From Spirochaetales bacterium (GTDB taxonomy: Bacteria > Spirochaetota > Spirochaetia > DSM-27196 > Salinispiraceae): a stretch of DNA of 51,701 bases. A program made the position numbers and the translations under genes. The stretch's first letter is position 1. Each line of letters starts with the position of its first letter. A model generated the notes under the pieces. The model ran no database searches. It was given only the letters and a program-made list of their open reading frames with translations, and was not told where the DNA came from. The stretch spans positions 1-51,701 of the forward strand of contig JAACWS010000025.1 of the NCBI GenBank assembly GCA_009991955.1, read 5' to 3'. Below, piece after piece: positions 26,083-34,737 of this stretch.

Positions 26083-26361
26083 ATGGAATTACTTTCTCTC
26101 GTTACAATCTTTGTCCTGGCGGTCTTTTTGGGATTTGAGGTAATCACCAAGGTTCCCCCAATTCTCCATACCCCCCTCATGTCCGGTTCAAATGCGATTT
26201 CGGGCATTACTATCATAGGCGCCCTTATCGCCACCGGCGCAGGCAACAGCCTCCTGAGCTCCATTCTGGGTGCTGCGGCTCTAGCCTTTGCCACCATAAA
26301 CGTTGTGGGCGGATTTTTGGTCACCCACCGAATGCTCGACAAATTCAAGAAGAAGGACTAA
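26083..26361 (+). CDS. pntAB: NAD(P) transhydrogenase alpha, membrane domain (PntAB)
   Basis: A 92-residue membrane subunit with three helices; the segment VPPILHTPLMSGSNAISGI, then ALAFATINVVGGFLVTHRML, is diagnostic of the dIIa part of transhydrogenase. It starts 10 bp after pntAA with an AAGGAG site. It pairs with the membrane half of PntB to form the proton channel. Confidence 0.95.
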   Translation: MELLSLVTIFVLAVFLGFEVITKVPPILHTPLMSGSNAISGITIIGALIATGAGNSLLSSILGAAALAFATINVVGGFLVTHRMLDKFKKKD

Positions 26362-26364
26362 CCC

Positions 26365-27795
26365 ATGAACATACTTACAAACGCGGTGTACTTGGTTTCG
26401 GCGGTCCTCTTTGTCCTGGGAATGAAGGGCCTGGGCCACCCACGGACCGCGGTGCGGGGAAATTTGCTCGGTGCGGTTGCAATGTTCCTGGCAATTTTGG
26501 TTACGGTCATTGGAAATAAAATGATTGGACCCGAATGGATAATTGGGGGAATTGCAGCAGGAAGCCTGATTGGAATAATTACCGCCCTTAGAATTCAAAT
26601 GACCGCTATGCCCCAAATGGTCGGTTTATTTAATGGTTTTGGGGGCATTGCCTCGGTCTTGGTAGCAACTATCGCAATAATTGACGCGGTCCAAGGATAT
26701 TCAATCGGTCGGATGGTCGACGGACTTCGAAGTGTCGCCACGGGCTTAGACTTCGACCTGCAGTTTCTTATCGCTACCGCGGCCTCGGCCTTTATTGGCA
26801 CGGTTACCTTCTGGGGCTCATTGATTGCCTTTGGAAAACTCCAGGGCATTGTCACCGAAAAGGCGGTTCGATACCCGGGCGATCAAGGGGTCAAAATTCT
26901 GGTCTTTATTGGAGCCCTGGTTCTGTCAGTTTTGGTAGTTCTCGATCCAACAAATCTCGCCTACTACTACGGGCTCTTGGGAATCACCTCTGTGCTGGGA
27001 ATTCTTTTGACCGTGCCCATTGGTGGGGCGGACATGCCCATTGTTATAGCCCTCCTCAACTCCTATTCGGGAATCGCCGCTGCAGCCACGGGCTTTGTAT
27101 TAAACAATACAATCCTGATCATCGCCGGCTCTCTGGTCGGGGCCAGCGGAATCATACTTACCCAAATTATGTGTAAGGCCATGAACCGGTCCTTGGCAAA
27201 TGTATTATTCGGGGGATTAGGCGCCGCGGTTGCCCAGGTCGATTTGGGTGATATTTACACCGGCAAGATTAAGTCTACCAGCGCCGACGAAATTGCCATG
27301 ATCCTCAAGAGCGCCCAGCGGGTGGTCTTTGTCCCCGGATACGGAATGGCAGTCGCCCGGGCCCAGACCCCCGTGCGCCAGTTGACCGAGGCCATGGAAG
27401 CCGACGGAATCGAGGTCGAGTTTGGAATCCACCCGGTCGCCGGCCGTATGCCCGGCCACATGAACGTTTTGTTGGCCGAAGAGAATATTTCCTACGATAA
27501 GCTGCGGGAAATGGATCAAATAAACCCAACCTTCGCCAACACCGATGTAGTAATTGTCATTGGGGCCAACGACGTGGTAAATCCCCTGGCCCGGGAGGCC
27601 GAAGGAAGCCCCATTTCGGGCATGCCAATTTTGAACGTGGACCAGGCCCGGACCGTGGTAGTCATTAAACGATCCTTAAGCCCAGGTTTTGCCGGGATCG
27701 ATAATCCCCTGTTCGCCATGGATAATACCCTCATGTTCTTTGCCGACGGCAAAAAGGCAGTAGACGAAATCGTGACCGCCTATAAGGATGCCTAG
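26365..27795 (+). CDS. pntB: NAD(P) transhydrogenase subunit beta (PntB)
   Basis: A 476-residue subunit with about eight or nine N-terminal membrane helices (dIIb) and a C-terminal NADP(H)-binding domain (dIII). The dIII motifs are intact: VFVPGYGMAVARAQ, FGIHPVAGRMPGHMNVLLAE, VIVIGANDVVNPLA and the terminal region KRSLSPGFAGIDNPLF. It starts 4 bp after pntAB, with an AAGAAGGA site. A strong terminator follows, closing the operon. Confidence 0.96.
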   Translation: MNILTNAVYLVSAVLFVLGMKGLGHPRTAVRGNLLGAVAMFLAILVTVIGNKMIGPEWIIGGIAAGSLIGIITALRIQMTAMPQMVGLFNGFGGIASVLVATIAIIDAVQGYSIGRMVDGLRSVATGLDFDLQFLIATAASAFIGTVTFWGSLIAFGKLQGIVTEKAVRYPGDQGVKILVFIGALVLSVLVVLDPTNLAYYYGLLGITSVLGILLTVPIGGADMPIVIALLNSYSGIAAAATGFVLNNTILIIAGSLVGASGIILTQIMCKAMNRSLANVLFGGLGAAVAQVDLGDIYTGKIKSTSADEIAMILKSAQRVVFVPGYGMAVARAQTPVRQLTEAMEADGIEVEFGIHPVAGRMPGHMNVLLAEENISYDKLREMDQINPTFANTDVVIVIGANDVVNPLAREAEGSPISGMPILNVDQARTVVVIKRSLSPGFAGIDNPLFAMDNTLMFFADGKKAVDEIVTAYKDA

Positions 27796-27834
27796 GTCAT
27801 GAGGGGACGGAGGGGGAGGGGACGGAGATAGTCG

Positions 27835-27877
27835 CGGTGGGTGACCGCAACGGTCACCCACCGGGCCGGACTTTTTT
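27835..27877 (+). terminator. Terminator of the pnt operon
   Basis: A perfect 13-bp hairpin (27835-27847 with 27851-27863, loop CAA) followed after nine bases by six T. Just before it is a purine-rich direct repeat of GGGGACGGA (27803-27826 region). Confidence 0.75.
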
Positions 27878-29129
27878 ACTCCCCAGCCTCGGCCACCTCG
27901 GCTTCTTTGTACCGCTGAGAAATCTGCTGGAGCTGGGGGTAGACCTCAAAGAAACACTCGACCACTTCGGGGTCGAATTTGGTGCCCGATAGGCTACGAA
28001 TTTCTTTGAGAACGTCTTCCTCGCTCCAGGCCTCTTTGTACGATCGTTTGGAGCGTAAGGCGTCGTAGACGTCGGCAATAGACACGATTCGGCCGAAAAT
28101 GGGAATTTCCACGGTCTTTTTTCCCAGAGGTTGGCCCATCTCGTTGAACTTCGTAGGTTTGCCGGTGGTAATATCGATATGCCCGGGGTAGCCGGTGCCG
28201 TCCCAGTTTTCATGGTGATTCAGAGCCACGATCCGGGCAATTCGGTCGAATTCACTTTGCTCATTCAAGAACAGTTGGGCGCCGAAGAGGGTGTGTTTCT
28301 GCATAATGTCGTACTCTTCGGGGGTAAAGCGACCAGGTTTTTTCAGGATTATGTCCGAAATTGCAACCTTGCCTGCATCGTGGAGCATGGCCGCCATCCG
28401 CAAGTTGTCCCGGTCTTTTTGAATCCGGTTTTCCAAAATGCCCTTTTTTGTAGCCCATCGCTCGTAAATTTCGACCGCATACCCGGCGACCCGGTTTACG
28501 TGGGGCCCGGTCTCCTTCGGATCCCGGAGCTCGGCCATCTGGATCATGCGCAACAAGAGGGCCCGGGTCATTTGGGCCCGTTCCAGGGCGATAACCACGT
28601 TGTTGGCAAAGTGCTGAATAAGCTCCTCGTCGTCGGAGCAAAAGGCCTCGTACCCTCTACCTTCGTTCCTTTTGTTAATCACCTGGAGAACACCGAGAAG
28701 TTCTCCAATACTGGAAATGAGTGGCACTGCCAACATAGACACCGAATGATACTCCGAAACCTTGTCGTAAAAGGGATCGAAGGTATAAGGTGCGGTAGCT
28801 GGGATAGTGTAGACGTCGGGGATATTTACAATGGTTTTCGAATCCGCCGAGTAACCGGCTATAGTCTTGGGACTAATGGGAATCTTGAAGATGTTATAAA
28901 TGAGCTTCTGCCCCGCCGGCAATTTGGCCGCAAGGGCATCGTTTTGACTGTAAGAAATTTCGAGCTTATCATCCCGCCGAATATAAATGGAACCACCCTC
29001 GGCATTCACTAACTTTCGGGCAACCTGTAGAATTCGCTCTAACAAAATATCTTGGTCCTGAATCTTATTCAGGTCCGAGTCGATGGTAATAATTTCGCGC
29101 AGTTTCTCGCTGTCGGACAACCTAGGCAT
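27876..29129 (-). CDS. GAF/HD-GYP-domain signalling protein
   Basis: A 417-residue cytoplasmic protein: N-terminal GAF sensor domain (about 20-185) and a C-terminal HD-GYP domain. The metal and catalytic motifs are intact: H250-D251 in MLHDAGKVAI, KKPGRFTPEEY, HTLFGAQLF, ALNHHENWDGTG and G313-Y314-P315. HD-GYP domains hydrolyse cyclic di-GMP, so this is a likely c-di-GMP phosphodiesterase controlled by a small ligand or redox state at the GAF domain. Monocistronic; ATG 29129 is 6 nt after a TATACT box. The C terminus QRYKEAEVAEAGE is acidic. Confidence 0.9.
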   Translation of the reverse strand: MPRLSDSEKLREIITIDSDLNKIQDQDILLERILQVARKLVNAEGGSIYIRRDDKLEISYSQNDALAAKLPAGQKLIYNIFKIPISPKTIAGYSADSKTIVNIPDVYTIPATAPYTFDPFYDKVSEYHSVSMLAVPLISSIGELLGVLQVINKRNEGRGYEAFCSDDEELIQHFANNVVIALERAQMTRALLLRMIQMAELRDPKETGPHVNRVAGYAVEIYERWATKKGILENRIQKDRDNLRMAAMLHDAGKVAISDIILKKPGRFTPEEYDIMQKHTLFGAQLFLNEQSEFDRIARIVALNHHENWDGTGYPGHIDITTGKPTKFNEMGQPLGKKTVEIPIFGRIVSIADVYDALRSKRSYKEAWSEEDVLKEIRSLSGTKFDPEVVECFFEVYPQLQQISQRYKEAEVAEAGE

Positions 29130-29135
29130 AATCTA

Positions 29136-29163
29136 AGTATATAGGCGGCAACGATAAAAGCAA
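29136..29163 (-). promoter_or_regulatory. Promoter of the HD-GYP gene
   Basis: TTGCTT (29163-29158), 16-bp spacer, TATACT (29141-29136), then 6 nt (TAGATT) and the ATG: leaderless geometry. Confidence 0.65.
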
Positions 29164-29193
29164 GCAAGGCAGATAAACTGCCCACCGGGGCAC

Positions 29194-29217
29194 AAAAAAA
29201 CCCCGGGATTACCGGGG
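29194..29217 (-). terminator. Terminator of rpmG-rpmB
   Basis: Stem CCCCGG/CCGGGG (29212-29217 and 29201-29206) with a 5-base loop, followed on the minus strand by seven T (29194-29200). Confidence 0.85.
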
Positions 29218-29243
29218 CCTTCTAGAGACTCAAGAAAAAAACC

Positions 29244-29483
29244 TTACATTACCTCTTTCAAGGTGAGTCCCTTCTTTCGAAGGAAGGCCATGAGACCAAA
29301 CCGGGTAATAGACCGCAGAGCACTGGTCGACAGCCGCAGACGTACTTCTCGACCTAACTCGGGATCGTAAATACGCTTGTACTGCATATTTGGCTTCTGG
29401 CTCCGACGATGTCTATTGTTCGCATGGGATACAGTATTACCGCTTAAAGGCTTCTTGCCACTTATTACACATTTTCTCGACAT
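29244..29483 (-). CDS. rpmB: 50S ribosomal protein L28
   Basis: A 79-residue ribosomal protein L28: starts MSRKCVISGKKPLSGNTVSHANNRHRR and ends with FLRKKGLTLKEVM. Only one cysteine is present, so this is a zinc-independent form. An AGGAG site lies 8 nt upstream. Co-transcribed behind rpmG and closed by the terminator at 29194. Confidence 0.96.
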   Translation of the reverse strand: MSRKCVISGKKPLSGNTVSHANNRHRRSQKPNMQYKRIYDPELGREVRLRLSTSALRSITRFGLMAFLRKKGLTLKEVM

Positions 29484-29526
29484 GATAATCTCCTAAAAAT
29501 CAAATAAAAGAACGATGGGCCAAACC

Positions 29527-29697
29527 CTAGAACTTACTGGTTTCCTTGTACAGCACATGCTTACGAACCATAGGATCGTACTTCATGAACTCCATCTTGT
29601 TTGGAAGATTCCGCTTGTTCTTGGTTGTGTAGTAGCAATGGCCACTCTCGGTACTCTGAAGTCGGACCTTTGCAGCGCCCTTATTTGCTTTTGCCAT
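29527..29697 (-). CDS. rpmG: 50S ribosomal protein L33
   Basis: A 56-residue protein translated from ATG 29697: [20 protein letters not shown], then [21 protein letters not shown], then [13 protein letters not shown]. This is L33, of the zinc-free type (a single cysteine instead of two CxxC pairs). A GAGGTG ribosome site lies 8 nt upstream. It is the first gene of the rpmG-rpmB operon. Confidence 0.96.
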   Translation of the reverse strand: MAKANKGAAKVRLQSTESGHCYYTTKNKRNLPNKMEFMKYDPMVRKHVLYKETSKF

Positions 29698-29730
29698 AAC
29701 AATTCACCTCTATAATCTTGTGGAATCACG

Positions 29731-29760
29731 AGGATACACCACGGCCCGAAGTCCTGTCAA
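29731..29760 (-). promoter_or_regulatory. Promoter of rpmG-rpmB
   Basis: Perfect TTGACA (29760-29755), 18-bp spacer, TATCCT (29736-29731). Unlike most promoters here it leaves a leader of about 27 nt with a ribosome-binding site. Confidence 0.7.
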
Positions 29761-29806
29761 CTAGAAAAGCTCCAAAGTCTCTAGGGATTTTGGGGTATAA
29801 AGGGGC

Positions 29807-29886
29807 GGGGGAACCCCGATCGGGTTCCCCCCCGTCGGCCCTCGGTACCGACTTCCCCTCCTGTACGGGGGACTACCTCCCCCGTA
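29807..29886. repeat. Cluster of three GC-rich hairpins
   Basis: Three consecutive inverted repeats in the intergenic region: 10-bp arms GGGGGAACCC/GGGTTCCCCC (29807-29816, 29822-29831), 5-bp arms GTCGG/CCGAC (29834-29838, 29848-29852), and 9-bp arms TACGGGGGA/TCCCCCGTA (29864-29872, 29878-29886). No T-run follows any of them, so they are not simple terminators. Confidence 0.6.
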
Positions 29887-29906
29887 ACGCCCCCTCCTGG
29901 CCACTA

Positions 29907-29946
29907 TTGCATAAATTCACACTTTCGCCTAAACTGTTGCATAAAT
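29907..29946 (+). promoter_or_regulatory. Direct repeat and probable promoter of the DUF4914-like gene
   Basis: TTGCATAAAT occurs twice, 30 bp apart (29907-29916, 29937-29946). The first copy with TAAACT (29930-29935) makes a 17-bp-spaced promoter-like pair. Two helical-turn-phased copies could bind a regulator. Confidence 0.4.
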
Positions 29947-29988
29947 ATACAGAAATTTCGCCAGAAATCACCAACCACGGAGTACCAC

Positions 29989-31860
29989 ATGGACAAGAAA
30001 TACCTAGACCGGTTCGTGCTCGCACCGGAAGTGCGTTCTATCCTGAACCGCGTGCCATCGCTCATTATCCCGAATAGTCGTGAACAGCTTCTGGAAATCA
30101 CCTTCCAGGGGAAAACCGACGTCCACGAGGTAGCCTACCAAGTACCAGGAAAGGGCCGCTACCTCGAAGCTACGGTTACCCGATGCAAAAACGGAGCCTC
30201 GGTCAACTATACCGACATGTATATGCGTAGGCGAGATCCGGACGCCATGGTCATCGCCGACGACCTACCGACGGATAAGACTCGCTACCTAGACCGGTTT
30301 GGTAAGCCCTTCGAAAGCACCCGGGTCGAGACAATCGAATGGTTAGCCAGCCAAGCAGAACTCATTATTCTGCCTTTCATTTCGGGAGACGACGAAAGCG
30401 GCTATCCTTCTCTGCTCATTGCCCCCTCGAACGCCGGATTCTTCGTCACCGGCCTGGCAGACCTCCAGGGATTTATTCCCCGAGATCAGGTCCCCCAAGA
30501 ATTTGAACCCGTGGGGATACTGTTTTTAGCCCCACCCTTCCGCCATACCCACTTTGAGGGCAAACAAGTAGTAGTCCACAATCGTCTCGAAAAAGTACAC
30601 GAACTCTTCTGTTTCAACCTCTACCCCGGTCCCAGTGCAAAAAAAGGAGTGTATTCGATTCTTATCCATGAAGGGGAGAAAAATAACTGGGTAACCCTGC
30701 ACAGCTCGGCTGTTCGCCTCGTGACCCCTTACGACAACGAGTTTGTCATCCTCCACGAAGGGGCTAGTGGAGGAGGCAAATCAGAAATGACCCAGGCAAT
30801 CCACCGGGAAACCGATGGCCGAATAGTACTAGCCCAGAACACCGTAACAAAGGACAAAATCTACCTCGAAATGACCGACACCTGCGGTCTGCATCCGGTG
30901 GCGGACGACATGGCTATTGCCCACCCCAGCCCATCGGGGGACGGAAAGTTATCAATTACCGACGCAGAAAACGGTTGGTTCCTACGGGTAGACCATCTAG
31001 AAGAATACGGAACCGAGCCTAGCCTAGAGAAGCTGTGTACCAGCCCTCCCGAGCCGCTCATTTTTCTGAACATCGATGGCAAACCCGGCGCCACCGCTCT
31101 CATTTGGGAGCACACCATGGACGAGCCGGGTAAACCCTGCCCGAACCCCCGAATTATTATGCCCCGCCGGCACGTTGGCAACGTAGTAACCGGCAAGGTA
31201 GAGGTCGACGTACGCTCTTTTGGGGTTCGAACTCCTCCCACTACCAGGGAAAAGCCCAACTACGGCATTATTGGAATGCTCCACATATTGCCCCCGGCCT
31301 TGGGGTGGATTTGGCGTCTGACCGCACCCCGGGGACACGCAAACCCCAGTATCGTCAGCTCCAAGGGACTGGTGAGCGAGGGAGTCGGTAGCTACTGGCC
31401 ATTCGCCACGGGAAAAATGGTAACCCAGGCGAACCTCCTGTTAGAACTCACCTTAAAAACACCGAATACCAAGTACGTTCTCATTCCTAATCAATACATT
31501 GGAGCCTATCACGTCGGGTTTAAACCCGAATGGATTAGCCGGGAGTACATTGCCCGCCGAGGAAGTGTAAAGCTTCGGAGAGGGCAAATGGAAGAAAGCC
31601 GTTGCCCTCTTCTGGGTTACAGCCTAAGCTCCCTGAGGGTAAACGGCCAAGACATACCCCACACCCTTCTACAGGTTCAGGATCAGGTCGAGGTTGGCCA
31701 CGACGGGTACGACGCGGGAGCAAAAATCCTCTTCGACTTCTTCAAAGAAGAGCTCAAACAGTACAAGACCTCCGAGCTTCATCCCCTTGGGCGAGATATT
31801 ATCGATGTTGTCATGGGTGGGGGAGAGGTCGAGGACTACGTGAAGTTAATTCCGATGTAA
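29989..31860 (+). CDS. DUF4914-like protein with PEPCK-like P-loop
   Basis: A 623-residue cytoplasmic protein of the family I know as DUF4914; its function is not established. It has a P-loop GASGGGKS at 258-265 (in LHEGASGGGKSEMTQA), followed by DTCGLHPVADDMAI and later SYWPFATGKMVTQANLL, an arrangement reminiscent of phosphoenolpyruvate carboxykinase-fold kinases (PEPCK, HprK). The N-terminal 250 residues have no recognised domain. ATG 29989 with a GGAG site. It stands alone behind an elaborate 290-bp regulatory region with three hairpins. A nucleotide-dependent kinase or carboxykinase role is inference. Confidence 0.7.
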   Translation: MDKKYLDRFVLAPEVRSILNRVPSLIIPNSREQLLEITFQGKTDVHEVAYQVPGKGRYLEATVTRCKNGASVNYTDMYMRRRDPDAMVIADDLPTDKTRYLDRFGKPFESTRVETIEWLASQAELIILPFISGDDESGYPSLLIAPSNAGFFVTGLADLQGFIPRDQVPQEFEPVGILFLAPPFRHTHFEGKQVVVHNRLEKVHELFCFNLYPGPSAKKGVYSILIHEGEKNNWVTLHSSAVRLVTPYDNEFVILHEGASGGGKSEMTQAIHRETDGRIVLAQNTVTKDKIYLEMTDTCGLHPVADDMAIAHPSPSGDGKLSITDAENGWFLRVDHLEEYGTEPSLEKLCTSPPEPLIFLNIDGKPGATALIWEHTMDEPGKPCPNPRIIMPRRHVGNVVTGKVEVDVRSFGVRTPPTTREKPNYGIIGMLHILPPALGWIWRLTAPRGHANPSIVSSKGLVSEGVGSYWPFATGKMVTQANLLLELTLKTPNTKYVLIPNQYIGAYHVGFKPEWISREYIARRGSVKLRRGQMEESRCPLLGYSLSSLRVNGQDIPHTLLQVQDQVEVGHDGYDAGAKILFDFFKEELKQYKTSELHPLGRDIIDVVMGGGEVEDYVKLIPM

Positions 31861-31931
31861 GTCCAGCCGATTGAGACCCCCGCATCTTTCGAGTACTATG
31901 CAACCGCAAGTAAGAAAAAACTGGAGGTCCT

Positions 31932-34112
31932 ATGGCTACCAAATCTGCACCGAGTCTTCTACCCCATCTGAGTGAAGACACGGGCAAGAAACGAATATAT
32001 CTCGGCATTGGATATCTAGTCGCCGCGTGGCTGAGTGTAGCCGCCCTCTTGTACACCCTTGGCGATCCTCAAGGACCTAAGGGCCTCGGATTCAACGACA
32101 CCAGCTTCTTAGCGGTTATCTTGGTAACCGGGCTCTACGGCATTGGACTGCTTGTTCGGCCAGCCAAGGTTTCGAAAAGTCGAAACGGCATGGACGCCTT
32201 GGCAGGAATTAGCCTTTTGGCCTTCTTGTTTAGCTACTTTTTTGCCCTTACGGCTAATTTAGACTACGTCCAGCGGTTGGCCTTGGGTAGCCAGGCAATA
32301 AACCTTTCTATCGACAGCTCGGTAGAGCAAGGCATAACAATCTTACGCTTCTTCCCCCTCCTCCTGGCCTACTTGTGGAGCCTGGTATGGTACCGGCCCA
32401 AAAACTGGTGGGTGTTCCCTGCCCTCATGGTTACCCCCTTCCTGCACGCCCTGGCCTTTCCAACCCAGATAGCCATGAACGGCCTCAGTTTTCTCATTCT
32501 CTTTATTTTGGTCCCCCTCTTTTTAGCCCTGGATAAGGCCCCTACTTTCGGATCGTGGTGGGTTCGAGGTTTCTTCTGGGGACTCATTACCACCATGGTC
32601 CGAAACTACTGGTTGGGAACCTATAGCCTGGTAACCCTTCAGGGGGTAGCCCTGGTCTTTACCTATCGATATGGTCTCTTCTTTCTCTTGGGCTGGCCAA
32701 TTTTTCGGTTCCTCAAGGGACTCCCCGGGGGCTGGACTCACTTACGCTGGCTCTTGTTGGTGGCGGGATTTACGGTGTTCGAATACTGGGCGGGCCATAG
32801 TTGGGTCGGTTACCCCTGGACCCTCGCAGGACAGGCCCTCTACCAATGGACCCCCTTCATTCAGTCCGCCGCCCTGGGTGGGGTATGGATGGTCAGTTTC
32901 GTTGTTTACAGCCTCAATGGAGCACTGGCCTGGTCGGTCGAACGAAGATCCTGGATACCCGGCCTCGTGGGCCTTGGGGCCTTTGGGCTTATTGGGTTGA
33001 TTGGCTGGGTCGCCATGCCCGAACCCCACCCGGGGGAAGGTATGGTCGCCACGTACAGTGAATTGGGCGAGGGCAGTAGAATTGTGCCTCAAATTTCTCA
33101 GACCGGTCGTCCCTTAGACCCCGAAGCGGTTCGTATAAGCCTGGTACAGCAGAACGTTGACCCCCGGAAGGCAGACTACGACGAGGCTCTGGACAGCCTC
33201 ATCCGCCTCACCGAACTGTCGACCCGGTTTAACCCCGAGTTTGCCGTCTGGTCCGAGACCGCCTTTCCTCCGAACATTCGCCACTGGTCTCAAACCGAAC
33301 CTAAATCGGGCTGGGAGCGCACCTTGGTACGGCAGGTTGGCCGGTTCAATGCCTTTGCCCGAAACTTGGGAATCCCCCTCATGACCGGTAACGACGACTA
33401 CGAAGAAATTCTTGACCCTTCGGGCAAACTTCTCGAGCGAACCAGCTACAACGCAGCTATCCTCTTCGACAACCAGGGCCACCGGGTGGATACCTATCAT
33501 AAAATGGTTCTGGTTCCCCTGACCGAAACCTTTCCCTACGAGGACTTTTTTCCTGGCTGGTTTTACCGAATCTTCCCAGGGTTAGAGAATTTCTTTGCTG
33601 GCCTGTTGGACGTCCTGGAACAACTAGACGTTAACCTTTGGGGCGAGGGAGATCGGTACGTGGTCTTTCGGGTAGACGGAATGGAATTTAGTGTGCCTAT
33701 CTGTTTCGAGGACGCCTTTCCCTATCACGTTCGAGACTTTGTGCGAGAAGGAGCCCGGGTTATTGTAAATATTTCGAACGACTACTGGGCCCTCGACGAG
33801 GTGCAAGCCGAACAACACTACGCTGCAGGGCTGTTTCGAGCGGTGGAAAATCGGGTTCCCATGGTTCGTTCAACCGCCAGCGGGGTAACTGGTCACATAG
33901 ACGCCTACGGTCGCCTTCTGGCTCGAATTCCTGCCTATAAGGCGGGTTTCGTCGTTTCCGACGTGGTACCTGCACCCCAGGACATGAACCCTACCCTCTA
34001 TACCCGGTGGGGCGATTGGTTCCCTCGACTCCTGCTCATCTTGCTAATAGCCGGCGGAACGGGGACAATCGTGGCCCGAATAGGCGACCGGCGACAGAGC
34101 CGAAAGAATTAG
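31932..34112 (+). CDS. lnt: Apolipoprotein N-acyltransferase
   Basis: A 726-residue membrane enzyme that adds the third acyl chain to lipoproteins. The C-terminal nitrilase-like domain has the catalytic triad at the expected places: E442 (WSETAFP), K524 (YHKMVLVPLTE), C591 (PICFEDAFP). It is much longer than E. coli Lnt (512): the N-terminal membrane part has about ten or eleven helices (about 30-370) rather than six, and there is an extra loop between E442 and C591. GGAGG precedes ATG 31932. Operon with the TRIC-like channel downstream (10 bp gap). Its substrates would include the lipoproteins encoded in this window. Confidence 0.93.
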   Translation: MATKSAPSLLPHLSEDTGKKRIYLGIGYLVAAWLSVAALLYTLGDPQGPKGLGFNDTSFLAVILVTGLYGIGLLVRPAKVSKSRNGMDALAGISLLAFLFSYFFALTANLDYVQRLALGSQAINLSIDSSVEQGITILRFFPLLLAYLWSLVWYRPKNWWVFPALMVTPFLHALAFPTQIAMNGLSFLILFILVPLFLALDKAPTFGSWWVRGFFWGLITTMVRNYWLGTYSLVTLQGVALVFTYRYGLFFLLGWPIFRFLKGLPGGWTHLRWLLLVAGFTVFEYWAGHSWVGYPWTLAGQALYQWTPFIQSAALGGVWMVSFVVYSLNGALAWSVERRSWIPGLVGLGAFGLIGLIGWVAMPEPHPGEGMVATYSELGEGSRIVPQISQTGRPLDPEAVRISLVQQNVDPRKADYDEALDSLIRLTELSTRFNPEFAVWSETAFPPNIRHWSQTEPKSGWERTLVRQVGRFNAFARNLGIPLMTGNDDYEEILDPSGKLLERTSYNAAILFDNQGHRVDTYHKMVLVPLTETFPYEDFFPGWFYRIFPGLENFFAGLLDVLEQLDVNLWGEGDRYVVFRVDGMEFSVPICFEDAFPYHVRDFVREGARVIVNISNDYWALDEVQAEQHYAAGLFRAVENRVPMVRSTASGVTGHIDAYGRLLARIPAYKAGFVVSDVVPAPQDMNPTLYTRWGDWFPRLLLILLIAGGTGTIVARIGDRRQSRKN

Positions 34113-34122
34113 AGGTACCTCC

Positions 34123-34737
34123 GTGGGCCTGGATCCATTTTTTTGGTTCATGGACCTGGCAGGGGTCTTTGTCTTCGGTATTTCTGGCGCGATTGCGGCG
34201 GAAAGAAAGGCCATGGACGTGTACGGGTCCTTTACCCTGGCTATTGTTACCGCCTTGGGTGGGGGAATGATTCGTGACGTGCTCTTGGGCAGAACCCCCG
34301 CGGCAGCTTTTGGAGATCCCCTTTATTTGGGTATTGCGAGCCTGGGGGGCCTATCAGCCCTCGTCTTTTCTGGCCAACTGTCCAGACTCCACTTTTCCCT
34401 GCGCTATATGGACGCCCTGGGCTTGGGGATTTTTACGGTCCTGGGCACAACTATATCCCTGGACCAAGGTATATCCCTGCCTGGAGCGATCCTGTTGGGA
34501 ATCCTGTCGGGCACCGGCGGGGGAATGTTGCGCGACGTGCTGAGTCAGGAAGTACCCCTGGTTCTACAAAAGGAAATCTACGCTGTAGCCGCTTTGGTGG
34601 GGGCGGGGCTGAACGGTGGGCTTTTGGCCCTGGGTGTCTCGGTGAATGTTTCGGCGGGTGTTGGGGCGGGGGTTATATTTTTGCTACGGATTTTGTCTCT
34701 TCGGTTCGATTGGCATCTTCCCCGGGCGGGGAAGTAG
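34123..34737 (+). CDS. TRIC-type cation channel (UPF0126/YicG family)
   Basis: A 204-residue, seven-helix membrane protein of the bacterial TRIC family, homotrimeric cation channels in known members. The two homologous halves are visible through GGGMIRDVLLG (first) and GGGMLRDVLSQEVP (second), and KEIYAVAALVGA follows as expected. GTG start at 34123 with an AGAGGT site. The 3' end overlaps the convergent ABC ATPase gene by 65 bp, an unusually deep overlap. Confidence 0.9.
   Translation: MGLDPFFWFMDLAGVFVFGISGAIAAERKAMDVYGSFTLAIVTALGGGMIRDVLLGRTPAAAFGDPLYLGIASLGGLSALVFSGQLSRLHFSLRYMDALGLGIFTVLGTTISLDQGISLPGAILLGILSGTGGGMLRDVLSQEVPLVLQKEIYAVAALVGAGLNGGLLALGVSVNVSAGVGAGVIFLLRILSLRFDWHLPRAGK

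Noticed and set aside
28131-29012. 293-codon plus-strand frame
   Set aside because: Antisense to the HD-GYP gene, whose catalytic motifs are complete.
29515-29715. 66-codon plus-strand frame
   Set aside because: It is the complement of rpmG, which encodes a convincing L33 protein.
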